In this document: positions 14,777 through 23,398 of the stretch, in pieces | Layout of the letters: each line of letters opens with the position of its first letter | How positions within the stretch are numbered: position 1 is the stretch's first letter | Source of the DNA: Oceanisphaera arctica | Lineage (GTDB): Bacteria > Pseudomonadota > Gammaproteobacteria > Enterobacterales > Aeromonadaceae | DNA: 35,966 nt | NCBI RefSeq assembly: GCF_002936955.1 | Contig: NZ_MPZM01000031.1 | Coordinates: forward strand, 1-35,966 | Direction of reading: 5' to 3' | The notes under the pieces: model-generated | What the model was told of the DNA's origin: nothing | What the model saw: the letters and a program-made list of their open reading frames with translations, nothing else | Database searches by the model: none | Translations under genes and position numbers: made by a program

Positions 14777-15853
14777 ATGAATATAACATTAGAAGCTGAA
14801 GTGCAAATCAAACCCAATACAAATAAAGAAAAAAATATGAAAAGGTATGGTAATTTAAATTTCTTAAGAGGTTCATCCGGCTTTGATGCACAGCCAGAAT
14901 GGTTAATAAAAAGCTTCATCCCATCGTCCTCATTTGGTGTCATTTATGGCGCAAGTGGTTCATTAAAGTCATTTCTTGCGATTGATCTTTGTTGTTCCAT
15001 TGCGACTGGAGAAAACTGGTGCGGTAAAACCGTTAAGAAAGGTGCTGTCGTATACATTGCAGCTGAAGGACAAAGCGGTGTATCTAAACGCATAAAAGCA
15101 TGGGAAATAAAAAACAACACAACGGCTAGAAATTTATATGTATTAGGGCATAGCTTAGTTATCTCTGATGAAGAAACACAAGAATCACTTATTTCATCGA
15201 TTAAGGACATTGAACAAGAAGATAATGTAAAAATACAATTGGTGGTTTTAGATACACTAGCTCGTTGCTATTCAGGCGATGAAAATACTTCCCGTGATAT
15301 GTCAGCATTTGTAAGAGGGTGTGACAATATAAAATCAAAAACAAATGTAGCAATGATGTGTATTCATCACTCTGGCCGAGATGAAAATAAAGGTGCTCGT
15401 GGCAGCTCGGCATTAAGAGCAGCTTGTGACTTTGAATTTCAGGTGAAGAGGAATGGCAACGCAAAAAAAATTAACTTTATCAATACAAAGCAAAAGGAAG
15501 ATGATGAGGCTCCAAGTATAGAGCTTGAGTTTGACTCTATTGAGTTAGGGATTAAATGTGATCAGGATCAACCCATAACCTCTTTAGCAAAAACAAGTGA
15601 AGCGTATAAAGATACTCAAGAGCAAGTAAATTCAGAAAGCCCTATAGTAAAGCTGATACACGATGTACTTGGTGGGAAAACAACTCGCGGTCAGTTGCGC
15701 CAAGCTTTGTATCCCAACGATACCAAACTAACAGATGCTCAACGAAAGCAACTTAGCCGCTCTTTAAATAGCTTGCAAGACTCAGGAGTGATTAACATAA
15801 ATAAATTATCTTTAACTCGTTCATCAGATGATGATATTATTACTATTGTTTAA
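14777..15853 (+). CDS. RepA/KaiC-like AAA ATPase of the element
   Basis: 358 residues from ATG at 14777 (GGAG just upstream; an in-frame TTG at 14765 is less likely). Walker A is Gly58-ASGSLK-Ser65 within FGVIYGASGSLKSF. A hydrophobic Walker B (IQLVVLDTLARC) is followed by MCIHHSGRDENKGARGSSAL, the pattern of AAA_25/RepA-type hexameric helicases found in plasmids and islands. The C-terminal 70 residues look like a winged helix (TTRGQLRQALYPNDTKLTDA). It probably unwinds or organises DNA during element replication or transfer. It lies downstream of the two integrases on the same strand. Confidence 0.85.
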   Translation: MNITLEAEVQIKPNTNKEKNMKRYGNLNFLRGSSGFDAQPEWLIKSFIPSSSFGVIYGASGSLKSFLAIDLCCSIATGENWCGKTVKKGAVVYIAAEGQSGVSKRIKAWEIKNNTTARNLYVLGHSLVISDEETQESLISSIKDIEQEDNVKIQLVVLDTLARCYSGDENTSRDMSAFVRGCDNIKSKTNVAMMCIHHSGRDENKGARGSSALRAACDFEFQVKRNGNAKKINFINTKQKEDDEAPSIELEFDSIELGIKCDQDQPITSLAKTSEAYKDTQEQVNSESPIVKLIHDVLGGKTTRGQLRQALYPNDTKLTDAQRKQLSRSLNSLQDSGVININKLSLTRSSDDDIITIV

Positions 15854-15855
15854 GC

Positions 15856-15897
15856 TGTGACATGTGACACACCTTTAGGGTGTGTCACTCCGTCACA
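15856..15897. repeat. Nested inverted repeat after the ATPase gene
   Basis: Inner stem GTGACACACC (15864-15873) and GGTGTGTCAC (15879-15888), loop TTTAG; outer arms TGTGAC and GTCACA. No T-run follows. The inner stem recurs at 16503-16531. Confidence 0.8.
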
Positions 15898-16004
15898 ACC
15901 TAAATAACCATCAAATTTAAACCAAGTGTAAATGGATTATTATGATTAATAAAATTTCGGCTTTTATTAGTAACAAACATGAGTAAAAAATAGAAAAAAT
16001 TCAG

Positions 16005-16328
16005 TTGGATCATATTCACTTTTACATAGACCAGAGTACTTACAAGGCTTTTGAAGCAGTAAGTTATGAACTGCATATATCTGCATTGATTGATGACGTT
16101 ACTATCCATGCTGAACTTCAACTAAGCGCTCATCTAAATGACATAATAGAAGGTAAATTCATACACTTTGAGCGATCTTGTGACTATAGCTACGATCGTA
16201 TTTCAATTTTTGATAAAAGTGGGTTATGCATAGAGATCGACGATTTTGATAGTATCTATAGATTAAATGGCAAAGATCTAGATTTAGAAGAAAATCAGGA
16301 GATGGATATTTCTAGCAAAGCTAGTTAA
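16005..16328 (+). CDS. Small acidic protein of the element, unknown
   Basis: 107 residues if the TTG at 16005 is the start; no good ribosome binding site is seen and the frame is open only back to 15987, so the true start is uncertain. It reads as alternating strands and helices (DHIHFYIDQSTYKAFEAVSY, then DDVTIHAELQLSAHLNDIIEG) and is strongly acidic near the C-terminus (LEENQEMDI). It stands between two similar inverted repeats, on the strand opposite the restriction genes. No family recognised. A short further frame (about 16330-16446) lacks a start codon. Confidence 0.5.
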   Translation: MDHIHFYIDQSTYKAFEAVSYELHISALIDDVTIHAELQLSAHLNDIIEGKFIHFERSCDYSYDRISIFDKSGLCIEIDDFDSIYRLNGKDLDLEENQEMDISSKAS

Positions 16329-16489
16329 TCTTATTGAATTCATCCTTGAAAGCAATGAGGATAAATATAATGAGATGTTATTGAAAGCTGAATTTAAGGA
16401 GAGAAGCTTAGACTCAAAAGAAGAGCAAGAGCTACATCATCATTGATAATATATATCTCCACACTCAAAGGTTGATGCTATTATTAGTA

Positions 16490-16558
16490 TCACAATTTGA
16501 CTAAGTGACACACTCTTAAGGTGTGTCACTTGGCACATACTAATTTTTCAAATTGTGA
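16490..16558. repeat. Nested inverted repeat beyond the res stop codon
   Basis: Inner arms AAGTGACACAC (16503-16513) and GTGTGTCACTT (16521-16531); outer arms TCACAATTTG (16490-16499) and CAAATTGTGA (16549-16558). The inner motif matches that at 15864-15888. It may end the leftward res transcript or bind a protein. Confidence 0.8.
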
Positions 16559-16569
16559 TTATGAAATAT

Positions 16570-19482
16570 TTATGAATGAGAGCGAATAATATCAACTATC
16601 AAATCGTCTGCGAACTGGGTCTTGAAATTTACAGTTATATCTTTACTAATCTGCTTAAATAGCTCTTGAGCATGTTCAATCTTACGCTCCTCTTCTTTAC
16701 GTAAACTATCCTTACCTTCTACATTCTTCGTCTCAATTATGAAATTTAGGTATTCACCTTTTGTTGTTTTAACAACATATGCAAAATCTGGCGAATACGA
16801 GTACCCCCCTGAAACAGGTATTTTAATCGAATTTTTAGGTATCTTAGTAAAAACAGAAACTGACTGAATCTCTCCATCTGTAATGTTAAGCTTTTCAAGC
16901 TCAGAATCATAAAAGACTTTCTCGAACAAATAAGAATCAAGTGGTGTGGTAGATCCATCACTATGAACACCGAGATCACTTGCCATAACTTCTTCAAGTG
17001 GTTCGCCTTGTTTATCAGTAAATTTAGTTGGATGAATAGCGTTTGAAATAACGTTGTAACCAAGTCCAAACTTATTAAATGAGTTATTTAAAAGAAACTT
17101 ACTGAACCCTGATTTTATCTTATGGATCGTCTGAATGTTGAGATATTCCGTGATATCTATTTCAACTTTAATAGAAGAAAATGCTTTATGCAGAGTAGAA
17201 ATTTTAATAAATGCATCTTGAGACAACCGCTCCAAGAACTCTCGGTAAGTCATTGTGCTAAACTTTGCAAAATCATCATCATCACCAAACATTGTTTTTG
17301 ACATGGCGGTATCGTTATGTATGTATATCTTTTCTATACGAGTCTTAACGCCAGTCTTTTTGAACTTGCTTGATTCTTCAATAAGATAGCTTTTAAATAG
17401 CTCTAAAAATTCATCCTCATTAGCTATTTTATATTCAAGAATAGCTTTTTGATTAATAATTTCCCATAGCTTTTTTAGCTCATCGTACTTACCAACTCGC
17501 ATTTTAGTTCGTTTTTTACCATCATCAGCCTTCTTAATCTTATTAGGCTTAATGCCAGTTGGGAATGCTCTTGGAAATTCACCTTTTAGTTGAGCATAGC
17601 TATCACTTCCGATGAAATTTTCATTGTCATCAATAATCCCCTTATCTATTAAGTCGGTCATAAGTTTAAATAAAGACAGACTGGGATATTGTGCAATTAT
17701 TTTATCTTTTATTTCCTGAGTAAGCTTACTTGGTACTGTTTCTTTGAATGAGCTATCATTCACTTCTTTAATAAGTGAATCAACAAAGTCTTTTTCAGTA
17801 AAATCGACATAGTAATTAAGAGTAAATGTACGGTCTTTCACACGGCACATATACTCATTTACAGGTAATCGTAAACCACGACCAACCTCTTGTAATTTAG
17901 ATGTTGTACTACCACTAGATCGCAACTTACATATTTGAAAAACGTTAGGGTTATCCCAACCTTCTCTCAATGTCCATTTTGAGAAGATGAAGCGCCTAGG
18001 ATTATCCAAAGATAGTAGTAACTCTTTGTCGTGTAGTATCTCATTAATCTCTTGTTCTATTTTTTCATCTTTATCGCTATTATCTTTCGAAAAATAACCA
18101 CCGTGAACACTTGATACATCTTTGAGTGTTTTCTCTAGATAGCATTTATAGAACGGTTCAGTTTCAGTTTCTAATAAACACTTTACCTCTGCGAGTACCC
18201 AGCTTTCGAACTTGCTTTTCAAGCTACCTGACAGTTTATTACCATCGCGGTATCCTTCAATATCATCAATAAAAAAGAGTGTTAATGGCTTGATTCTAGG
18301 CTTTTGTGTCAAAAACTCTCGTTCAATCTTAAAGTGCTCTCTTATTGCTTTTTGCATCATATTATCTTCAAGCGTTTGAGAGTAAGAGTATGGATTGATC
18401 GATTCACCTATTTTAAGCTCTACACCATTACTTAAAACAACAGTATTTTTGTTCAGAGCGTCAACGAATAGATCATGAATTTCACTATGAACCTTAGAAA
18501 GAGAGTCGCCTTTTGTTAGTTTAAAGTTGATTTTTCTATCATTTTCGTTAAGTTCAAAATTTGCTTCAGAACCATTAGAGCTTTTAAACTTAAGACTAGC
18601 GGAATCATCTCCTACTAGGTTTTCGATGTGGGCATCAATACCTTTTACTAAATCATCATTAAACGCATCAACCGCAGTAAGGCGATAGACTAGGTTTCTA
18701 AATTCATTATTAAATGTTGCACCGTATCGAATGATATACTGAGCTTCAAACTTTTCGATATTTTTCCATGTTTTAGCACTTTCCCTAGTAGGAAACTTAT
18801 GAGGTTCATCAATTATGATGAAAGGCTTTACAGCTTGAATAGCATCAAATGGCGTATAATGTTGATTCCCTAACAAACCAACGTCATATTTATCAGATAG
18901 TGATTTGGAGTTAATCATTCCAGAGTTGATAATTAATACATATATATATTTTTTGCTGATACTACTAGCTTCAACAAAATCATGTATGGCTTGAGGTATA
19001 TATGCTTTTGTATTTTTCTTTGATTTTTTTTGGCTCTCGACTACGTAAGATTTTATTTCACGATCATAAGGATCTCGGAAGTGCTCCTTTAATGCGTCAC
19101 TTTTTAGGAAGTTAACCGTACCAGCTTTAATAGAAAGAGTAGGTACTACTATTATGAACTTATTAATACCAAATGATTTATTCAAATCGAACATGGTTTT
19201 TGTATAGGTATACGTCTTACCTGTTCCTGTTTCCATCGAAACATCAATGATATTACTGCTATCATAGTACTCTCTAGAATGCTCAATTCTATTTAAATCT
19301 TGTACTGCTTTAATATTTAAATAATATTGCTGAGGTGAAATTTCGAGTACAGGGTTTGCCAACATGCGAGTAGTTGAATCTTCAGACTGAACAGGTTCAG
19401 CCCCAACAAACATACTCATTACAGCATCTATACCAGCCTGTTGATGAGGCAAGTTTTTTTCAAAAGTAAAACCTTTAGACAT
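16570..19482 (-). CDS. res: Type III restriction enzyme, Res subunit
   Basis: 970 residues, normal for type III Res. With Mod it forms the complex that translocates along or scans DNA from unmethylated sites and cuts about 25 bases away. Walker A is METGTGKT (residues 83-90) and the DEAD-like box is IIIDEPHKF (Asp225-Glu-Pro-His228). A late helicase motif is seen in SKLQEVGRGLRLP. The C-terminus has a PD-(D/E)xK nuclease: SPDFAYVV, then LNFIIETKNVEGK (about residues 895-930). The ATG overlaps the mod stop by one base (TAATG on the minus strand). No frameshift is seen, so the enzyme should be functional. Confidence 0.95.
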   Translation of the reverse strand: MSKGFTFEKNLPHQQAGIDAVMSMFVGAEPVQSEDSTTRMLANPVLEISPQQYYLNIKAVQDLNRIEHSREYYDSSNIIDVSMETGTGKTYTYTKTMFDLNKSFGINKFIIVVPTLSIKAGTVNFLKSDALKEHFRDPYDREIKSYVVESQKKSKKNTKAYIPQAIHDFVEASSISKKYIYVLIINSGMINSKSLSDKYDVGLLGNQHYTPFDAIQAVKPFIIIDEPHKFPTRESAKTWKNIEKFEAQYIIRYGATFNNEFRNLVYRLTAVDAFNDDLVKGIDAHIENLVGDDSASLKFKSSNGSEANFELNENDRKINFKLTKGDSLSKVHSEIHDLFVDALNKNTVVLSNGVELKIGESINPYSYSQTLEDNMMQKAIREHFKIEREFLTQKPRIKPLTLFFIDDIEGYRDGNKLSGSLKSKFESWVLAEVKCLLETETEPFYKCYLEKTLKDVSSVHGGYFSKDNSDKDEKIEQEINEILHDKELLLSLDNPRRFIFSKWTLREGWDNPNVFQICKLRSSGSTTSKLQEVGRGLRLPVNEYMCRVKDRTFTLNYYVDFTEKDFVDSLIKEVNDSSFKETVPSKLTQEIKDKIIAQYPSLSLFKLMTDLIDKGIIDDNENFIGSDSYAQLKGEFPRAFPTGIKPNKIKKADDGKKRTKMRVGKYDELKKLWEIINQKAILEYKIANEDEFLELFKSYLIEESSKFKKTGVKTRIEKIYIHNDTAMSKTMFGDDDDFAKFSTMTYREFLERLSQDAFIKISTLHKAFSSIKVEIDITEYLNIQTIHKIKSGFSKFLLNNSFNKFGLGYNVISNAIHPTKFTDKQGEPLEEVMASDLGVHSDGSTTPLDSYLFEKVFYDSELEKLNITDGEIQSVSVFTKIPKNSIKIPVSGGYSYSPDFAYVVKTTKGEYLNFIIETKNVEGKDSLRKEEERKIEHAQELFKQISKDITVNFKTQFADDLIVDIIRSHS

Positions 19483-21425
19483 TAGTTGCGTACCACCAAT
19501 TCAAGCTCTAGAGACTTCTTGTTTGCATAACTATTCAATGCTTCGTTAAGTTCCATTTGCTTTGCACTTTCAAAATTACGACTATATATAATCACTTTAT
19601 TTGGTGCGAACTCTTTATTTAAGTCAAGCTTTTTTAGCAATTCCTTTAGAGAGTTACTAGAAAAGTCGGGAGCAATCAAGTATAGGCGACCATCACATAG
19701 GTGTGCTCTATAGCCATTTAGATCAACATCTTGAATTGGTGTGGTTAACAGGCTTCCGTCATATAAACACCACGTTGTAAGAGTAGTATCATACTGCTCC
19801 TTTGTCAGAACGGCATCATCGAAGAACGAAAAGTTAGATAGTGTCAATTCGGCATCATCTTGTGCTCTAAAATCTTCAACTACTTCAAAAACTTTAAATC
19901 CTGAATTACCACATGCTCTACCTGCTCGGATAAGGCGTTCTTTGGTGACATCAAAGACTGTATCATATCCATTTTTATATGGTTCAGAGTCTTTCTTAGT
20001 AGGCTCATCTAGCTGGACAGTAATAAATTGATACGACGTTTTTTCATTATTATTTAGGTTAAATACAGCATGTGCCGTTGTGCCAGAGCCAGCAAAGAAG
20101 TCAAGTATAACACCATCCCCATTACAAACATAAGAAATCAACTTCTCAATTAACTGCGTTGGTTTTGGATTGGTAAATACTTTTTTCATTTCAGGAAAAA
20201 TATCTCTAAGCTCATTAGCTCCCAATCTTCCATCTAAATCCAATATACTTGAAAACTTTTCTTCGAACTCTTCAGCATATAATTTCAATTCAATAATTTT
20301 GTTATGATCTTTACCATATATTATTTTGTCACTATCAATGAGAGCTTGCATTGTAGACTCTTTAAACCGGTACCCCATTAGTGGTAACTTACAAGGCTTT
20401 AATGTTTTAGGATGAATAACATCATACCTATAACCATCTTTCCCGGGGTTATGCACACTCTGACTACCAGTATAAATACCGCCTTCATCAATAAATTTAT
20501 AACGATCAAGTGGACCCAATTGAAATTTATTCTCTTTAAACCAAGCTGTATAAACAGATTGAAGTTCTTTGGGATCAGAATACTTTGAGGCTAGCTCATT
20601 GCCTAATTCGACTAGACTATCTTTTATCTCAGAAACATTACTTTTCCACTTCGAGTCAAGCTTTGTCTTATCTTTAGCAAATGCAACAATGTATTCGTGT
20701 TCGACAGCTATATTTGTAGGGTTATTATCTGTTACGTTTTTCCAAATCACATTCCCCAAGTGATTTTGCTCTCCAAATATCTCATCACATATTACTTTAA
20801 GTTGAGACAACTCATTATCATCTATAGATACGAAAATCACACCATCTTCTTGCAAAAACTCTCTAGCTACGTATAACCGAGGGTAAATAAAAGTTAGCCA
20901 TGCGCTATGACTACTAGAGCCTTTATCTGTAAACTCTAGAATACGCTTTGCTTCATCGAGTTCGATACCCGCAAGTTCACTTAATTGCTCTTTAGTAAAC
21001 TTACGATCATCCTGATAGGTAAATCCATCTTTTCCTGTGTTATAAGGTGGATCAATGTATATCACCTTCACCTTTTCACTGTAAGCATTAACCATATGCT
21101 TTAACACTTCAAGATTATCGCCCTTGATTAGCAAGTTTTTACTATGTCTATTTTCCTCGAGTTGATTATGATTGTCATCTTCATTAATCAATGTCTTTGG
21201 AGGTAAGTTAGTAAGCAATCTGGCATAAGACTTACCAAGCCAGTTAAGTGAATACGACTCATTAGAAAGTTCAACCTCATCACCCTGAACTACTTCAATA
21301 ATTTTTTCTTGAATAAGATTCCCTTTCTTATCAAAAAACTGAGGGAAGTGTTTTTTTAATAGAGCAACTTGCTTACTATTAGTAGTTTCAATATTTGAAT
21401 AGATAGTTTCTTTTATCATTGACAT
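19482..21425 (-). CDS. mod: Type III DNA methyltransferase, Mod subunit
   Basis: 647 residues. It methylates adenine in the recognition site and gives the complex its specificity. Motif IV is DPPY at residues 125-128 (IYIDPPYNTGKDGF) and the AdoMet site is LDFFAGSGTTAHAVF near residue 450. This order (DPPY before FxGxG) is the beta class, as in EcoP1I/EcoP15I Mod. The region between them contains the target-recognition domain. The N-terminus (IKETIYSNIETTNSKQVALL) matches Mod proteins. I looked for simple-sequence repeats that could cause phase variation and saw none. First gene of the mod-res operon. Confidence 0.95.
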   Translation of the reverse strand: MSMIKETIYSNIETTNSKQVALLKKHFPQFFDKKGNLIQEKIIEVVQGDEVELSNESYSLNWLGKSYARLLTNLPPKTLINEDDNHNQLEENRHSKNLLIKGDNLEVLKHMVNAYSEKVKVIYIDPPYNTGKDGFTYQDDRKFTKEQLSELAGIELDEAKRILEFTDKGSSSHSAWLTFIYPRLYVAREFLQEDGVIFVSIDDNELSQLKVICDEIFGEQNHLGNVIWKNVTDNNPTNIAVEHEYIVAFAKDKTKLDSKWKSNVSEIKDSLVELGNELASKYSDPKELQSVYTAWFKENKFQLGPLDRYKFIDEGGIYTGSQSVHNPGKDGYRYDVIHPKTLKPCKLPLMGYRFKESTMQALIDSDKIIYGKDHNKIIELKLYAEEFEEKFSSILDLDGRLGANELRDIFPEMKKVFTNPKPTQLIEKLISYVCNGDGVILDFFAGSGTTAHAVFNLNNNEKTSYQFITVQLDEPTKKDSEPYKNGYDTVFDVTKERLIRAGRACGNSGFKVFEVVEDFRAQDDAELTLSNFSFFDDAVLTKEQYDTTLTTWCLYDGSLLTTPIQDVDLNGYRAHLCDGRLYLIAPDFSSNSLKELLKKLDLNKEFAPNKVIIYSRNFESAKQMELNEALNSYANKKSLELELVVRN

Positions 21426-21663
21426 GTTCGCCTAGAAGTTTCACTTAGAATGTTACACTGTATTATTTTCGTGTAGGACTTAAACCTAAAATTAGAATGT
21501 GATTAAGGTTGTTAACTTACAAACAATGCCTAGTTATACGTATACTACCAAACAATCATCCAAAAACAAATAGAAATGATAGAGTTAAAAATGCTGTCAC
21601 CATACACATGACAGCCACATATCACTTAAGTTTTCAGACTGTAAATTTAGTTATTTAGCCATC
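21426..21663. other. AT-rich spacer upstream of mod
   Basis: 238 bases with no gene. It should hold the mod promoter (minus strand) and the end of the small gene at 21664-22047. No clear hairpin terminator was seen. Confidence 0.5.
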
Positions 21664-22047
21664 CTAAATATTACTCCCCATAGGGAATTCCTGTGGAGCA
21701 TTTAGAACTCTCTTCACAATATTTTTTATAATAGCTTCAACCTTAGCATCTGCAACCTCTCTAACCTCTCTCAACGACATAGCTTTAATCTGTTTCTTTT
21801 CAGCTATATCTAGCAACTTAAAAGATGCAAGGTTCATTTCAATTACTTTTTCAACCCAATCAAACCTTTCACTATAAACATCTCGATCTATAACTTCAAT
21901 TAATTCAGCCTTAAAACAAGCATCCAACACTCTAGCTTTAATATATTTACTTTCATAATCATCTTTCATAAGAACAGATACCACTGACTGCTCAAACTTG
22001 GAGGCCACATCCAACTCTAGTTTTTCAACATATTTATCCATAAGCAT
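21664..22047 (-). CDS. Small helical protein upstream of the type III system, unknown
   Basis: 127 residues from ATG at 22047 (MLMDKYVEKLELDV), or ATG at 22041. The whole protein reads as charged amphipathic helices, with a basic end (AIIKNIVKRVLNAPQEF). It lies on the same strand as mod, 238 bases upstream, so it could share regulation with it. No helix-turn-helix or catalytic motif stands out. It might be a regulator or transfer accessory; I cannot assign a family. Confidence 0.55.
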   Translation of the reverse strand: MLMDKYVEKLELDVASKFEQSVVSVLMKDDYESKYIKARVLDACFKAELIEVIDRDVYSERFDWVEKVIEMNLASFKLLDIAEKKQIKAMSLREVREVADAKVEAIIKNIVKRVLNAPQEFPMGSNI

Positions 22048-22099
22048 TTATTTGAAATATATAATTTTTATTTTTTATTTGTCAAGTTTAAAAGGGAGT

Positions 22100-22249
22100 T
22101 GAGAGGGGAACCCTCTCACCAGTGGACAACCAGCGAAGCAAGGTTGTCCTATCTGGAATACCAACAAACAATAAGGTTTAAAGTTGGTTGTTTGCAATAT
22201 AGCAATCCAATTATTAACATTATAATAAACATGTTAAAGAATTGGATTG
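22100..22249. repeat. Cluster of four inverted repeats, candidate oriT or replication origin
   Basis: IR1 22100-22118: TGAGAGGG / CCCTCTCA, loop GAA. IR2 22124-22149: GGACAACC / GGTTGTCC, loop of 10. IR3 22165-22194: CAAACAA / TTGTTTG. IR4 22203-22249: CAATCCAATT / AATTGGATTG with an inner TTAACAT / ATGTTAA. All lie within 150 bases, directly upstream of and overlapping the start of an HUH-type gene. Confidence 0.65.
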
Positions 22250-23076
22250 TAACAACTCAAGCGGTGAAAAATGGAACGGATGGAGTGATGATAAGAGAGC
22301 GATACTTACTATCAACGACACACACTAATCATAAAACCACCGAGAAAATTATTCCTATTGCAGGAGATAAAAACACATCAAAGACAATCGCAATCATTGG
22401 TGAGAAATTTAAGCTAGATCAAAAACTGAACAACAAAAAAGGCGGAAGACCACTTTCGAGCTATGCGGTCGAATATTGCCTAACACTTCCAAAAGGACAT
22501 CGCCCTACCTCACAGCAATGGCGATCTATTGTTGCAGACTGTTGTTATGCATTAGCAAAGCTAACAAAGCTGAATAAAGATGAGTTAACACAATATAAAT
22601 CTCAAATCCGTGCCGTACTACACCAGCAGCCTCAAATTGGGCATAAAGGAGCTGGGGATCATGTCCACCTGATCATTGGCAAAGTAGTCGGCAACCGAGT
22701 ACTTAAGGAGCTTCAACAAAAAAAAGCCACACAGTTGATAAAACAAGCTTTTAATGCAGCTGCTCTGAAGCATGTAGGCTTAGACCACAAAGAGTATAAG
22801 CCCCATGAACTAAACCGGGGGAAGCGTCTAGAAACTTGGAAATACCAGCAGCAGAAGGTGGGGGAAGCACAACACACTATGAAAGTGATAAAAAAACTAC
22901 AGGAGCAAGCTGACAAGTGGTTCAAAGCAGTCGCAGAGCATGACTCTAAGCAACAAAAACGCCAGTTAAACAGGCTACTAAAGACCTTTGATGAACTGTC
23001 TTCCTGCTCTCTTACCACCGAGCAGAAAGAGCAAACTGACGCCTTGAAGCTAAAAATCAGTAGTCAGAGGAACTAG
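22231..23076 (+). CDS. HUH-type relaxase or Rep-like protein of the element
   Basis: 281 residues from ATG at 22231. The frame is open further upstream, but that part is the hairpin cluster. The motif GAGDHVHLIIGKV (His144-Val-His146) has the His-hydrophobic-His core with flanking hydrophobics seen in HUH nucleases (relaxases, Rep proteins, IS200 transposases). Candidate tyrosines lie before it (SSYAVEYCLTLPKGH, Tyr78 and Tyr82). The C-terminal third is a Lys/Gln-rich coiled coil (KVIKKLQEQADKWFKA). Its start codon lies inside IR4, so folding may control translation. Location at the element end and the preceding repeats fit mobilisation. The family is not certain. Confidence 0.6.
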   Translation: MLKNWIVTTQAVKNGTDGVMIRERYLLSTTHTNHKTTEKIIPIAGDKNTSKTIAIIGEKFKLDQKLNNKKGGRPLSSYAVEYCLTLPKGHRPTSQQWRSIVADCCYALAKLTKLNKDELTQYKSQIRAVLHQQPQIGHKGAGDHVHLIIGKVVGNRVLKELQQKKATQLIKQAFNAAALKHVGLDHKEYKPHELNRGKRLETWKYQQQKVGEAQHTMKVIKKLQEQADKWFKAVAEHDSKQQKRQLNRLLKTFDELSSCSLTTEQKEQTDALKLKISSQRN

Positions 23077-23139
23077 CTCTAAATTTAGGGACCACGTACC
23101 ATTGGGAGTGAGGTTGTTGACTGTGATTACAGCTCAGAA

Positions 23140-23158
23140 ATGTCCCTTAATTGTCCCC
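23140..23158. promoter_or_regulatory. TGTCCC repeats, candidate integrase arm sites (right end)
   Basis: Two copies in direct order, ATGTCCCTTA and TTGTCCCC. They resemble the left-end repeats at 12055-12074 and lie about 45 bases inside the att copy. Confidence 0.45.
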
Positions 23159-23202
23159 TGCTTTTTATTTTCACTTTAAGCATCTGTTTATAAAGAGGTT
23201 TT

Positions 23203-23265
23203 TCACAGCCCTGTCCAATCCAACATGGGGGCGACGGAAAAGCGGGCGCTGGGATAATGACTCAT
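23203..23265 (-). pseudogene. dusA: Truncated native 5' end of dusA; attachment site copy 2
   Basis: On the minus strand the ATG at 23265 opens MSHYPSARFSVAPMLDWT, followed by two foreign codons and a stop at 23203-23205. This matches the start of tRNA-dihydrouridine synthase A, including the MLDWT flavin-site strand. The gene is divergent from zur, close to it as dusA and zur are in E. coli. The remainder of dusA is absent and should lie beyond both inserted elements. Homology ends at about 23212, which marks the crossover side of the att core. Confidence 0.85.
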
Positions 23266-23398
23266 GTAAGTGACGGCTTTTTGAACACAGGGCCGCGCAT
23301 TATACCCAAGGTGGTTCACAGACCCAACCTTGATCGGATGAAGGAAGATCTGGCTGTGTTAATATGCGGCCAGAAGCCATTGAGGATCATCGTCATTC

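Larger units (their letters stand above)
23077..23398. other. Right end of the AT-rich element and dusA/zur divergent region
   Basis: 322 bases. It contains ATGTCCCTTAATTGTCCCC at 23140-23158 (related to the left-end repeats), the dusA start fragment at 23203-23265 and the space up to zur that should hold the divergent dusA and zur promoters. GC content rises to chromosomal level after about 23210. No clear Zur palindrome is visible. Confidence 0.65.

Noticed and set aside
19482-21425. Phase-variable mod gene
   Set aside because: No tetra- or pentanucleotide repeat tract is visible in the gene or its promoter region.
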